DNA from: Pseudomonadota bacterium
GTDB lineage: Bacteria > Pseudomonadota > Alphaproteobacteria > Rhizobiales > Beijerinckiaceae
DNA length: 64,000 bases
Reading direction: 5' to 3'
Assembly: GCA_023386155.1 (NCBI GenBank)
Contig: JAEWKH010000002.1
Location: 11,671 to 75,670 of the forward strand
Position numbers and translations under genes: made by a program. Shown here one piece after another: positions 8,306 through 18,700 of this stretch (position 1 is its first letter; each line of letters begins with the position of its first letter). The notes beneath the pieces were generated by a model that was given only the letters and a program-made list of their open reading frames with translations, was not told where the DNA came from and did no database searches.

Positions 8306-9589
8306 TTGCCGAATTCCAGCGTTTCCTACGCGCCTCTCTCCCGCCATGCGATGGCGTATGTCCTGGCCGGCGGGCGAGGCAGTCGATTGATGGAGTTGAC
8401 GGATATCCGGGCCAAGCCCGCCGTCTATTTCGGCGGCAACACACGGATCATCGATTTCGCCCTGTCGAATGCGCTGAACTCCGGCATCAGGCGCATCGGA
8501 GTGGCGACGCAGTACAAGGCCCACAGCCTCATCCGCCATCTCCAGAGAGGCTGGAACTTCTTCCGAGCCGAGCGGAACGAGAGCTTCGACATCCTGCCGG
8601 CGAGCCAGCGCGTGTCCGAGACCATGTGGTACGAAGGCACGGCAGACGCCGTGTACCAGAACATCGACATCATCTCGAGCATCGATCCCGAATACATCAT
8701 CATTCTTGCGGGCGATCACATCTACAAGATGGATTACGAGATCATGCTCCGGCAGCACGTGGACTCGGGCGCCGATGTCACCGTCGGCTGCCTCGAGGTG
8801 CCGCGCATGGAGGCGACCGGCTTCGGCGTGATGGCCGTCGACACGACGGACCGCATCGTCTCGTTCCTGGAGAAGCCCGCCGATCCGCCGGGCATGCCGG
8901 ACAAGCCCGACATGGCGCTGGCCAGCATGGGCATCTATGTGTTCAACACCAGGTTCCTCTTCGAGCAGTTGCGGCGCGACGCGGAAACGCCCGGCTCGAA
9001 CAGGGATTTCGGCAAGGATCTCATCCCTTATCTGGTCCAGCACGGAAAAGCCGTGGCGCACCGCTTCACGCGCTCCTGCGTCCGCTCGGGCGCCGAGGCC
9101 GGCGGCAACGATGGGGAGGCCTATTGGCGCGACGTCGGAACGGTGGATGCCTACTGGGAAGCCAACATCGACCTGACGGCCATCGTTCCGTCCCTCGACC
9201 TCTATGATCGCGACTGGCCGATCTCGACCTTCTCCGAGACATGGCCTCCGGCGAAATTCGTTCACGACGAGGATGGCAGGCGCGGTCACGCCATCAATTC
9301 CCTTGTGTCCAGCGGCTGCATCGTGTCCGGAGCGGCCCTGCGCCGGTCCCTCCTCTTCACCGCTGTGCATCTGCATTCCCACGCCGATGTCGAGGGGGCG
9401 GTCATTCTTCCTTACGTCGAGATCGGCCGTGGGGCCCGTCTGAGGAACGTCGTCATCGATCGTGGCGTGCAGATCCCCGAAGGATTGGTGGTCGGAGAGG
9501 ATCCCGAACTGGATGCCCGGCGCTTCCGCCGCACCGAGAAGGGCATCTGCCTCATCACCAAGCCGATGATCGAGAGACTGGCCGGATGA
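8306..9589 (+). CDS. glgC: Glucose-1-phosphate adenylyltransferase (ADP-glucose pyrophosphorylase)
   Basis: Makes ADP-glucose from ATP and glucose-1-phosphate, the committed step of bacterial glycogen synthesis. The 427-residue protein has the nucleotidyltransferase signature GGRGSRL (residues 22-28), GTADAVYQN (111-119) and AGDHIYKMDY (135-144), and a C-terminal left-handed beta-helix region (about 300-427, with VVIDRGVQIPEGLVVG) that in this family carries oligomerisation and allosteric control. Length matches Agrobacterium-type GlgC. The start is TTG, preceded by TGAGGA about nine bases upstream; no better in-frame start is seen. The stop overlaps the glgA start (ATGA), so the two are translationally coupled. 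Confidence 0.95.
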   Translation: MPNSSVSYAPLSRHAMAYVLAGGRGSRLMELTDIRAKPAVYFGGNTRIIDFALSNALNSGIRRIGVATQYKAHSLIRHLQRGWNFFRAERNESFDILPASQRVSETMWYEGTADAVYQNIDIISSIDPEYIIILAGDHIYKMDYEIMLRQHVDSGADVTVGCLEVPRMEATGFGVMAVDTTDRIVSFLEKPADPPGMPDKPDMALASMGIYVFNTRFLFEQLRRDAETPGSNRDFGKDLIPYLVQHGKAVAHRFTRSCVRSGAEAGGNDGEAYWRDVGTVDAYWEANIDLTAIVPSLDLYDRDWPISTFSETWPPAKFVHDEDGRRGHAINSLVSSGCIVSGAALRRSLLFTAVHLHSHADVEGAVILPYVEIGRGARLRNVVIDRGVQIPEGLVVGEDPELDARRFRRTEKGICLITKPMIERLAG

Positions 9590-11031
9590 AGCCTCTGAGC
9601 GTTCTGTCGGTCACGTCGGAGGTCTTTCCCATCATCAAGACAGGCGGCTTGGCCGACGTCGCCGGAGCGCTGCCGTCTGCCCTTGCCCAGGAGGGCGTGA
9701 CGGTCGTCACGATGGTGCCGGGCTATCCCGCCGTGCTGAAGACTCTGGAGCATTCCGAGGTCCTGCACCACTATCCCGCGTTCTTCGGCGGAACCGCGCA
9801 TCTCCTGTCCGGCAGGGCAGGAGGGCTCGATCTCCTCGTCGTCGATGCTCCCCATCTCTTCGAGCGGCCCGGCTCGCCCTATCTCGCGCCGAACGGCCGG
9901 GACTGGCCTGACAATGCCCGACGGTTCGCGGCGCTCGGGCGGGCCGCCGCCGATATCGGTCAGGGGCTGACGCCGGGCTTCGTTCCCGACGTCATTCATG
10001 CCCATGACTGGCAGGCGGGTCTCGCGCCGGTCTATCTGAGCCTTACCGGCGGGCCGCGCCCCGGCACGGTCGTCACCATCCACAACATCGCCTTTCAGGG
10101 CATCTTCCCGGCCGATCTTCTCTTCGAGCTCGGCCTGCCCGCCAGCGTCTTCACGGTGGACGGGGTCGAGTATTACGGGCAGATCGGCTTCCTGAAGGCG
10201 GGGCTGCAGCTTGCGGACCGCATCACGACCGTCTCCCCGACCTATGCCAAGGAGATTCAGACGCCCGAGGGCGGAATGGGCCTCGACGGATTGCTGCGTG
10301 CCCGTTCGGGCATCGTGTCGGGCATTCTCAACGGCATCGACGACACCGTGTGGGATCCCGCGACGGATGCGCATCTCGCGCGGCCTTACGACCGTGACAG
10401 CCTCGAGGCCCGGGCGGTCAACAAGAGGGCGTTGCAGGAGCGCCTGGGGTTGAACCCCGATCCCGATGCCCTCCTCTTCGGCGTCGTCAGCCGCCTGTCG
10501 GAGCAGAAGGGCCTCGACCTCGTGCTTGCGGGACTCTCCCGGCTGCTCGCCGATGGGGCGCAGCTGGCGCTGCTGGGAGCGGGCGACAAGGCGCTGGAGG
10601 ACAGTTTCCAGACGGCGCGCATCGTCTATCCCGGCCGGGTCGGCTGCTTCGTCGGCTATGACGAGAAGCTGGCACACCAGATCCAGGGGGGGAGCGACGC
10701 GCTTCTCGTGCCGTCGCGGTTCGAGCCCTGCGGCCTCACGCAGCTCTGCGCCATGCGCTACGGGAGCATCCCTGTCGTCGCGCGCGTGGGCGGGCTGGCC
10801 GACACGATCGTCGATGCCAACGAGATGGCCGTGGCGGCCGGCGTCGCGACGGGCATCCAGTTCGGGCCCGTCAATCTCGGCTCAGCGCTGGATGCCTTCG
10901 ACCGGACGAAGTACCTGTGGCGCGACAGGGATGCCTGGAAACGGCTGCAAGTGAACGGGATGAGCGCCGATGTCAGCTGGCGTCGCCCGGCGAGGCGATA
11001 CGCCGAGCTCTACCGCTCCCTTCAACCGTGA
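9586..11031 (+). CDS. glgA: Glycogen synthase (ADP-glucose-dependent)
   Basis: A GT5-family transferase that adds glucose from ADP-glucose to growing alpha-1,4-glucan. The 481-residue protein has the N-terminal nucleotide-sugar loop KTGGLADVAGALP (Lys18), HDWQAGL, and the C-terminal SRFEPCGLTQ motif with the catalytic-site Glu. The start ATG overlaps the glgC stop, so an apparent longer frame back to 9241 is only read-through. It ends 18 bp from the convergent glgX stop. A second glycogen synthase is encoded at 22677-24203; this one, coupled to glgC, is probably the main biosynthetic enzyme. Confidence 0.95.
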   Translation: MKPLSVLSVTSEVFPIIKTGGLADVAGALPSALAQEGVTVVTMVPGYPAVLKTLEHSEVLHHYPAFFGGTAHLLSGRAGGLDLLVVDAPHLFERPGSPYLAPNGRDWPDNARRFAALGRAAADIGQGLTPGFVPDVIHAHDWQAGLAPVYLSLTGGPRPGTVVTIHNIAFQGIFPADLLFELGLPASVFTVDGVEYYGQIGFLKAGLQLADRITTVSPTYAKEIQTPEGGMGLDGLLRARSGIVSGILNGIDDTVWDPATDAHLARPYDRDSLEARAVNKRALQERLGLNPDPDALLFGVVSRLSEQKGLDLVLAGLSRLLADGAQLALLGAGDKALEDSFQTARIVYPGRVGCFVGYDEKLAHQIQGGSDALLVPSRFEPCGLTQLCAMRYGSIPVVARVGGLADTIVDANEMAVAAGVATGIQFGPVNLGSALDAFDRTKYLWRDRDAWKRLQVNGMSADVSWRRPARRYAELYRSLQP

Positions 11032-11049
11032 GCTTCAGAAAAGCGCCGG

Positions 11050-13260
11050 TCAGGCGTCTTTCTTCTTCCTCTCCGATTTCCGCGGCTTCTCCGGCTTCAG
11101 CTGGAAGAGAAGCAGGGAGTGGGCCGTCACGGTGTATTCCTTGCCGAACCTGAACTCGGTCGGGGCTTCCAGATCGGGCTGGTTGGTGTCGATGTGGCAC
11201 ATCCAGGCTTCGCCGCCGATCACCTCGGGCAAGGTGCATTTCACCACGTCGTGATGCGCGTTCAGGATCAGCAGCAGGGTCACGTCCGTGCCCCGCCGGC
11301 GGATGCCGGTCGGCTGGGCGCGGCCGTCGAGGAGGATGCTGATGCAGCGGGCATTCGGGTCCTGCCAATGCTCCGGGGTCATCTCGTCCCCGGCGGGCGT
11401 GAGCCAGGTCACGTCCTTGACGTCGAGCTCCTCGTTGTAGATCCCCGACAGGAATCGCCCGCGGCGGAGGATGGGCAGGTCCTGGCGCAGCCGGATGAGC
11501 TTGCGGGTGAATTCGAGGAGATCGATCCCGTCGTCGTCGATGCCCTCCCAGTCGATCCAGGAGATCTCGTTGTCCTGGCAATAGGCGTTGTTGTTGCCCT
11601 GCTGGGTGCGCGCGAACTCGTCGCCCGCGAGCAGCATCGGCGTCCCCTGCGAGAAGAGCAGGGTGGCGAGCATGTTGCGCATCTGGCGCAGCCGCAGCGT
11701 GCGGATATTCTGATCGTCCGTGGGGCCTTCGACGCCGTAATTGAAGGACAGGTTGTGGTCGTGCCCGTCCTTGTTGTCTTCGCCGTTCGCCTCGTTGTGC
11801 TTCTCGTTGTAGGACACGAGATCGTTCAGCGTGAAGCCGTCATGGGCGGTGATGAAGTTGACGGAGGCCCAGGGCCTCCGACCGCGCTTGTCGAAGATGT
11901 CGGCCGATGCGGTCAGGCGCGAGGCGAGTTCCGGCAGCTTGCCTTCCTCGCCTTTCCAGTAGGCCCGGACCGTGTCGCGGTAGCGGTCGTTCCATTCCGC
12001 CCATCCGGGCGAGAAGCGGCCGACCTGATAGCCGCCGGGCCCGCAATCCCATGGCTCGGCGATCAGCTTGACCTGGCTGAGCGCCGGATCCTGCCGGCAG
12101 GTGTCGAGGAAGCGGCCGTCCTCGTCGAAGCCGTGCGGCTCGCGGCCGAGGATGGTCGCGAGATCGAAGCGGAAGCCGTCGACCTGCACTTCCTGCGCCC
12201 AGTAGCGCAGCGAGTCCGTCACCATCTGCAGCACGCGGGAGTGGCTGAGGTTGACCGTGTTCCCCGTGCCGGTGTCGTTGATGTAGTAGCGCTTGTCGGG
12301 GGCAAGCCTGTAATAGGACGCGTTGTCGATTCCCTTGAAGGACAGGGTCGGGCCGAGCTCGTTGCCTTCGGCCGTGTGGTTGTAGACCACGTCCAGGATT
12401 ACTTCGATTCCCGCGTCATGAAGATGGCTCACCATCTCCTTCACTTCGTTCACGAAGGGCGTTGCGAGATAGCGCGGCTGCGGGGCGAAATAGCCGATGC
12501 TGTTGTACCCCCAATAGTTCTTCAGCCCTTTCTCGATGAGATAGCTGTCGTCCACGAAGGCATGGATCGGGAGCAGCTCGACGGCGGTGATGCCGAGATT
12601 CCTGATGTACTCGATCACCTCATGCTGCATCAGGCCCGAGAAGGTGCCGCGCAGTTCTCGCGGAACCGCCGGGTGCTGCATGGTGAAGCCGCGCAGATGC
12701 GTCTCGTAGATGACCGTGCGCTCCCACGGGGTCTGCGGACGGCGCACGCGTCCCCAGGTGAAGGCCGATTCCACGACGCGGCATTTCGGCATGAAGCGCG
12801 CGCTGTCGCGTTTGTCGAAGGACAGGTCGGCGTCCGGCGAGCCGATGGTGTAGCCGAACAGGGCGGGGTTCCAGATCAGGTCGCCCACGAGCTGCCGGGC
12901 ATAGGGATCGAGCAGGAGCTTGTTCGGATTGAAGCGGTGACCCTCCTTCGGCTCGTAGGGACCGTGAACGCGAAAGCCGTAAGTGGTGCCGGGCCGCGCA
13001 TCCGGAAGGTAGCCGTGCCAGACCTCGTCCGTGTATTCCGGCAGTTCGACCCGCTCCAGCTCGTTGCGGCCTTCCAGATCGAACAGGCAGAGCTCGACCT
13101 TGGTGGCATTGGCCGAGAAGATGGCGAAGTTGACGCCCAGGCCGTCCCAGGTTGCTCCGAGCGGGTAGGGCAATCCCTCCCGCACGCGCGACGTTCGCCT
13201 CACGTTCGGAGCAACAATCTGAGCTGACGGGATCTCGCGGGTATCGCCTCTGTCGTTCAT
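11050..13260 (-). CDS. glgX: Glycogen debranching enzyme (isoamylase type)
   Basis: Hydrolyses alpha-1,6 branch points of limit dextrins from glycogen. The 736-residue protein has an N-terminal CBM48/isoamylase beta-sandwich (about 30-130) and a GH13 barrel with nucleophile Asp366 in GFRFD, acid/base Glu402 in IAEPWD and Asp474 in TAHDG. The C-terminus is Lys-rich (SERKKKDA). It lies 80 bp downstream of glgB on the same strand and is probably the last gene of the treZ-malQ/treY-glgB-glgX unit. Debranched linear dextrins are good TreY substrates, which fits the grouping. Confidence 0.94.
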   Translation of the reverse strand: MNDRGDTREIPSAQIVAPNVRRTSRVREGLPYPLGATWDGLGVNFAIFSANATKVELCLFDLEGRNELERVELPEYTDEVWHGYLPDARPGTTYGFRVHGPYEPKEGHRFNPNKLLLDPYARQLVGDLIWNPALFGYTIGSPDADLSFDKRDSARFMPKCRVVESAFTWGRVRRPQTPWERTVIYETHLRGFTMQHPAVPRELRGTFSGLMQHEVIEYIRNLGITAVELLPIHAFVDDSYLIEKGLKNYWGYNSIGYFAPQPRYLATPFVNEVKEMVSHLHDAGIEVILDVVYNHTAEGNELGPTLSFKGIDNASYYRLAPDKRYYINDTGTGNTVNLSHSRVLQMVTDSLRYWAQEVQVDGFRFDLATILGREPHGFDEDGRFLDTCRQDPALSQVKLIAEPWDCGPGGYQVGRFSPGWAEWNDRYRDTVRAYWKGEEGKLPELASRLTASADIFDKRGRRPWASVNFITAHDGFTLNDLVSYNEKHNEANGEDNKDGHDHNLSFNYGVEGPTDDQNIRTLRLRQMRNMLATLLFSQGTPMLLAGDEFARTQQGNNNAYCQDNEISWIDWEGIDDDGIDLLEFTRKLIRLRQDLPILRRGRFLSGIYNEELDVKDVTWLTPAGDEMTPEHWQDPNARCISILLDGRAQPTGIRRRGTDVTLLLILNAHHDVVKCTLPEVIGGEAWMCHIDTNQPDLEAPTEFRFGKEYTVTAHSLLLFQLKPEKPRKSERKKKDA

Positions 13261-13340
13261 CTGGAATCTCGGAATCCAAGCGGAGCAAAACGTTCAGGTC
13301 GTCAACGCACGAGCTTCGAGGAAGTCCCGTGCAAGCGGGG

Positions 13341-15587
13341 CTATATGTTCGCCTCGGGACCGTCAGGATCGAGGACGAGAATGAGCGTCGCAAGCGGCGG
13401 AATCGTGAGGGAGAGGGAGAACGGCTGGCCGTGGCTCGGCGTGGCGTTGGCCTTCACGCCGCCGAGATTGCCCACATTGCTCCCCCCATACTGGGCGGCA
13501 TCCGTGTTGACCGCCTCGCGATAGAAGCCCGCGAACGGAACGCCGATGCGATATCTTTCACGTGGAACGGGGGTGAAGTTCGATACGACGACGGCAAGCG
13601 ACTTCGCGTCGTCCCCGCGCCGTGCCCAGGCGATGACGCTGTTGTCGCGGTCGTCGGCCACGAGCCACTCGAACCCCTTCGCCTCGCAGTCGCGCTCATG
13701 CAGGGCTGGAATGTCGCGGTAGGCGTGGTTCAGGTCGCCGATCAGCGTCTGAACGCCCCTGTGGTAGGGGCTGTCGAGAAGGTGCCAGTCGAGGCTCTCG
13801 TCGTGGTTCCATTCCCGCTCCTGCGCGAACTCCCCGCCCATGAACAGAAGCTTCTTGCCGGGATGCCCCCACATGAAGCCGTAATAGGCGCGAAGGTTGG
13901 CAAAACGCTGCCACTGATCGCCCGGCATCTTGCCGAGGAGCGATCCCTTGCCGTGCACGACCTCGTCATGGCTCAGGGGAAGGATGAAGTTCTCCGAGAA
14001 GGCGTAGAGCAGGCCGAAGGTGAGATCGTGATGGTGGTACTGGCGGAAGACCGGATCCTTGCTGATGTAGCGCAGGGTGTCGTGCATCCAGCCCATGTTC
14101 CATTTGAAGCCGAAGCCGAGGCCTCCCGCATAGGTGGGCTGCGACACGCCCGGCCAGGCGGTGGATTCCTCCGCGATGGTGACGGCGCCCGGCGAGGTCG
14201 CATAGGCGACCTCGTTCATCTTGCGGATGAAATCGATGGCGCCGAGATTTTCGTTGCCGCCGTACCGGTTCGGAATCCACTCCCCCGGCTTGCGCGAGTA
14301 ATCGAGATAGAGCATGGAGGCGACGGCATCGACCCGCAAACCGTCCAGGTGATAGCGCTCCAGCCAGAAGCGCGCATTCGCCACGAGGAAGCTCATCACC
14401 TCCCGGCGCTCGAAATTGTAGATGTAGGTGCCCCAATCCTGATGGAAGCCCAGGCGAGGATCCGCATGCTCGTAGAGGTTCGTGCCGTCGAAATAGGACA
14501 ATCCGTGCGGATCGTTCGGGAAATGCGCCGGCACCCAATCGAGAATGATTCCGATCCCGGCGGCATGCGCCGCCTCCACGAAAGCCGCGAAATCCTCCAG
14601 CGTGCCGAAGCGGCTCGTCGGTGCATAAAGCGAGATCGGCTGGTAGCCCCACGATCCGTCGAACGGATACTCGGTGATCGGCAGAAGCTCGATATGCGTG
14701 AAGCCGAGATTCTTCACGTAGGGAATGAGCCGCACGGCCAGTTCGCGATAGGTGAGGTAGCGATTGCCCTCCTCGGGAACGCGCGCCCAGGAGCCGAGAT
14801 GGCACTCGTAGATCGACATCGGCGCCTTGCGGTGGTTCTGCGAGGACCGCGCGCCCATCCAGTCCGCGTCCTGCCAGTCGAATGCCGGCGCACCCTCGAG
14901 GATGGACGCCGTGGCGGGCGGGTGCTCGGCCGCGAACGCGATGGGATCGGCCTTGAGGGCGAGCAGGTTGCCGTGAAGGCCGATGATCTCGAATTTGTAG
15001 CGTTGGTCCGGCGTCACGTCCGGAATGAACAATTCCCAGATGCCGCCTTCATGGCGGCGGCGCATGGGATGGCGCCGCCCGTCCCATGAATTGAAGTCGC
15101 CGACCACGCTCACGCGGCGGGCATTGGGCGCCCAGACCGTGAACAGAAAGCCCTGAATCCCTCCCAGGTCGAGCCGATGCGCGCCGAGCTTCGTGTAGAC
15201 GGCATCGCTTGCGGGATCGCCGATCCGCATCAGGTCGTCATGGGACAGGAAGGCGCCGAAGCTGTAGGGATCGTGTCGGATCTCGGTGCTGTCCTGCCGT
15301 TCGATCCGCAGCCTGTAGTCGGGCCGACCGGGAGTGCGGACCGAGGCGACGAGAAGGCCGTCGGGAGGCATCCGCTCCATCGTGCCGAGAACGGTTTCTC
15401 CATCGCGGTCCAGGACCGTCACGGAATCGGCGTCCGGCAGGATGGCGCGGATCTCCCAGAGGCCCGGAGAGACCTCGTGCGGGCCGAGAACGGAGAAGGG
15501 ATCGCCCGAATTGACGATCTCGGCAACCGATGGTGGGTCGGCCGGGCGCGTCGGCGCGCTCTGCGATCCACGGCGGTGCTGATCCAT
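13341..15587 (-). CDS. glgB: 1,4-alpha-glucan branching enzyme
   Basis: Introduces alpha-1,6 branches into glycogen. The 748-residue protein has the two N-terminal beta-sandwich regions of full-length bacterial GlgB (CBM48 near 120-215) and a GH13 barrel with Asp420 (GLRVDAV), Glu473/474 (TIAEES) and Asp541 (LSHDEVV). The ATG at 15587 has AAAGGGG about nine bases upstream and is preferred over the one at 15605. It follows the malQ-treY gene by 150 bp, which leaves room for its own promoter: a GGAAC-N17-CGTC motif (one mismatch from the EcfG consensus) lies on this strand at 15630-15655. Confidence 0.95.
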   Translation of the reverse strand: MDQHRRGSQSAPTRPADPPSVAEIVNSGDPFSVLGPHEVSPGLWEIRAILPDADSVTVLDRDGETVLGTMERMPPDGLLVASVRTPGRPDYRLRIERQDSTEIRHDPYSFGAFLSHDDLMRIGDPASDAVYTKLGAHRLDLGGIQGFLFTVWAPNARRVSVVGDFNSWDGRRHPMRRRHEGGIWELFIPDVTPDQRYKFEIIGLHGNLLALKADPIAFAAEHPPATASILEGAPAFDWQDADWMGARSSQNHRKAPMSIYECHLGSWARVPEEGNRYLTYRELAVRLIPYVKNLGFTHIELLPITEYPFDGSWGYQPISLYAPTSRFGTLEDFAAFVEAAHAAGIGIILDWVPAHFPNDPHGLSYFDGTNLYEHADPRLGFHQDWGTYIYNFERREVMSFLVANARFWLERYHLDGLRVDAVASMLYLDYSRKPGEWIPNRYGGNENLGAIDFIRKMNEVAYATSPGAVTIAEESTAWPGVSQPTYAGGLGFGFKWNMGWMHDTLRYISKDPVFRQYHHHDLTFGLLYAFSENFILPLSHDEVVHGKGSLLGKMPGDQWQRFANLRAYYGFMWGHPGKKLLFMGGEFAQEREWNHDESLDWHLLDSPYHRGVQTLIGDLNHAYRDIPALHERDCEAKGFEWLVADDRDNSVIAWARRGDDAKSLAVVVSNFTPVPRERYRIGVPFAGFYREAVNTDAAQYGGSNVGNLGGVKANATPSHGQPFSLSLTIPPLATLILVLDPDGPEANI

Positions 15588-15737
15588 TCGGATATCCCCT
15601 TTCATAGGCTGTCCCTAGGTGCCGGAGCGGACGGTTCCGCGGTCCGTTACGTTCCAATTCGAGATTTCATTATGGAGCGGCTCCCGGCTCGGACCAGAAG
15701 CAGCGGGAGGCGCTCGGGCGCGTTGCGGCGATCTTTG

Positions 15738-18700
15738 TCAGTGGGGAGCGTCCCCGGTTCCGACCCGCTTGAGGACGGCGAAGGGAAGGGAGCCCATGAG
15801 GCCTGCGATCTCCTGCCGGTCCGAGTCGATGAGAATATCGTCTTGCTCTATCACGCTCCGCCAGCGCCCATGAGGCAGTGCGACCGTCGTGTCGCTCCAC
15901 ATGGCCGGATCGAAGGCGAGGCTTTCCGGATTCGTCAACGCGCTCCAGAGGCGCGGCACGATGACCGCGAGCGCCGCATCGCCGTGCTGCCTGATATAGG
16001 CGATCAGGTGGGATCCCTGCCTCCCGTCGACCGACAAGGGCCGATAGTCGCCCTCGGCATAGAGGTCGGGGGTTGCAGTGCGATCATGAAGCAGCAGCGA
16101 GAGAATGCGCTGCTTGATCCGCCCATCGGGCCAGTGTCTCATGAGAGACTCGAGCGATGCATGCGAGTCGAGAGCCTCGATGCGGGCCTTGTAGGCCACC
16201 GGACGCCGGTTGTCCGGATCGACGAGGGAGAAGTCCCAGAACTCGGTGCCCTGATAGATGTCGGGCACGCCCGGCAGCGTCATCTTCAGGATGGTCCGTG
16301 AAAGACCGTTCAACATCCCAAGAAGAGAGAGCCGGCGGGCAAGAGGCTTGAAATCCTCGATGAAAGCGTTCTTCGGATCGAGGGCCGCCCGCAGCAGCTT
16401 GAGGGCGGCTCCCTCATAAGCCTCGTTCGGTGCAACCCAGCTCGTGTGCCGCTTGGCCTCCCGGAGCGCCTTGGTGAGATACTCCACCATGCGTTCCTGG
16501 AATGCGGCAAGCTGCCCGCCGTCGGTTCTTTCCAGAAGCTCCAGGGGCCAGGCGCCGAGAAGAGCCTGGAGAAGGATCACCCGATCGTTGGGATCCGGTG
16601 CGGGTGCCCCATCAACCTCGGACAGATGAGGGGAGGCCGTGTCCCGCCAGAGAGCGAGAGCCTGCATCCATTCCTCCGGCATCTCGGACAGCGCGAGCAG
16701 GCGCGCCCGCGCATCCTCGCCGCGTTTCGTGTCATGGGTCGCGGTGGCGATCATCGCCTGCGGCCAATGGCGGGCACGGTCGGCATTCGCCTGGTGAAAG
16801 GCTTCCGGCATGAGGCCGAAATGGCCCGGGTCGCCACCGACTTCGTTGAGCGCGATCAGGCGGCCGTAGCGATAGAACAGGGTGTCTTCCAGGCTCTTGG
16901 CCATCACGGGGCCGGTCAGCTGCTGAAACCGTCGCCGGAAGCGGCGGAGGTCGGCCGGATCGGCGGCGGCCCTGCCGAGAAGGACCGAGGCGATGAAATC
17001 GTGCACGCTGCGGTCGGGCAGGGAGCTGGATCGTTGCGAGGCCTGAATCGTCTCGCCGATCAATCGCACGTCCTCCGCGGCCGGCTCCGCATCGCGCAGG
17101 TAGCTGCGATAGACCGGGAAGGCCGTGATGATCTCGATGAGGGCCTGGCGCAGAGAGAACACCGTGTAGTCCCGCGTGCGACGGTCGGCATCGGCGATCA
17201 CCTTGATATCGGCGACCAGAACCTCCAGCTCGCTGGCGAAATTCTTCTCCGTGATATCGGTCTTGGCCTGCCTCAGCCAATCGCCATAGGAGCCCTCAAG
17301 GCCCGAGGCTTCCCGGTAGATGCGCTCGAACGAGTCGCCTGCCCCGGCATCCACCAGCACGCCGTCGATCAGGTTGAGGGCGTCATAGCCAGATGTTCCT
17401 GCTACCGGCCAGGGACGCAGCCTTTCGCCCGGCTCGAGAATCTTCTCGACCACCACGTAGAAGCCCGGTCCCACCTTCTGCTGGAGGGCGCGGCAATAGC
17501 CTTCCGGATCGGCAAGGCCGTCGATGTGATCGATCCGCAAACCGTGGACGAGGCCCTCGTCCACGAGACGGAAAATGAGCGCGTGCGTCTTCTCGAAGAT
17601 CTCCGGGATCTCGACCCGGATGCCCGCCAGGGTGTTGATGTCGAAGAAACGGCGGTAGTTGATGTCGCTCGATGCCACGCGCCAGTAACGGAGGCGATAG
17701 GCCTGAGCCTCCAGGAGCCGGTGCAGGATGTTGTAGCTCTCCGGCTGGCCCGAAACGCCGTTGATGGCCGCGACAGCGCTCTCGATGGCTTTGTTCGCGC
17801 CCGTGGAGGCGGCGACCATCCGGGCGAGGTCGCGCTTCATCCTTTCGGCCTCGTCCGGCAAGGAGGCGCGGTCACCCGTTGGGGTTCGATCCGCCAATGT
17901 CCGCAACCGCTCGGTGAGAAGCCGCAGGTCGCTGGCCTTTGCCTGATCGCTCATGGCAGCCACGGCGTGATCGAGCACGAGCGGGTAGGTCGCCGGGCCA
18001 ATCGGGAAGCGGTGCTCCCAATGCCAGACGCTGAAGGAGCCTTCCGCCGGGTCGAACTTCAGCTGTAGCTCGCCTTTCTCCAGGACGTCGCCGTAGAGCC
18101 CGCCTAAGGATGGGACGATCAGCTTGCCGTCGGCGCCGGGCCGCTCCCAATCGATATCGAAGGCCTTGGCCACGGGCGACAGCCGGCCCCATTCCAGCAC
18201 GGAGAGCCACCAGCCATTGTCCTTCCCGCCCACGCCCATGTGGTTGGGCACGATGTCGAGCACGAGCTTGAGGCCGTGCTCCTTCAGCGTTTCCGAGAAA
18301 CGGCGGAAGCCGTCCTCCCCGCCGAGTTCCGGATTGACGGTGGAATGGTCGACGATGTCGTAGCCATGGGTCGAGCCCGGGGCGGCCGCCTGGATCGGCG
18401 AGGAATAGACGTGGCTGATGCCGAGCTTCGCCAGATAGGGCACGATCTTCACCGCATCGTCAAAGGTGAAGCCCTTGTGGAATTGCAGCCGGTAGGTGGC
18501 CCTCGGCGGCGGCGCCGCGAGGATGTTCCGACGGGAGCGGGCATCGCGCCCTTCCTCGGCCAGCGCGACGGACAGCCTGGACATCAGGCTTCCGGGCGCT
18601 GTGACGGCTTCAAGCGTGTTGGACAGGCGCCGGCGCCAGTTGGGATGCCCCGCATCGGGGCCTGGCATGTTGGGCTGGTTCAGCTCGCCCGAAGCATCCT

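Noticed and set aside
13152..15089. 645-residue plus-strand frame opposite glgB
   Set aside because: Shadow of glgB, which has the full GH13 catalytic set on the minus strand.
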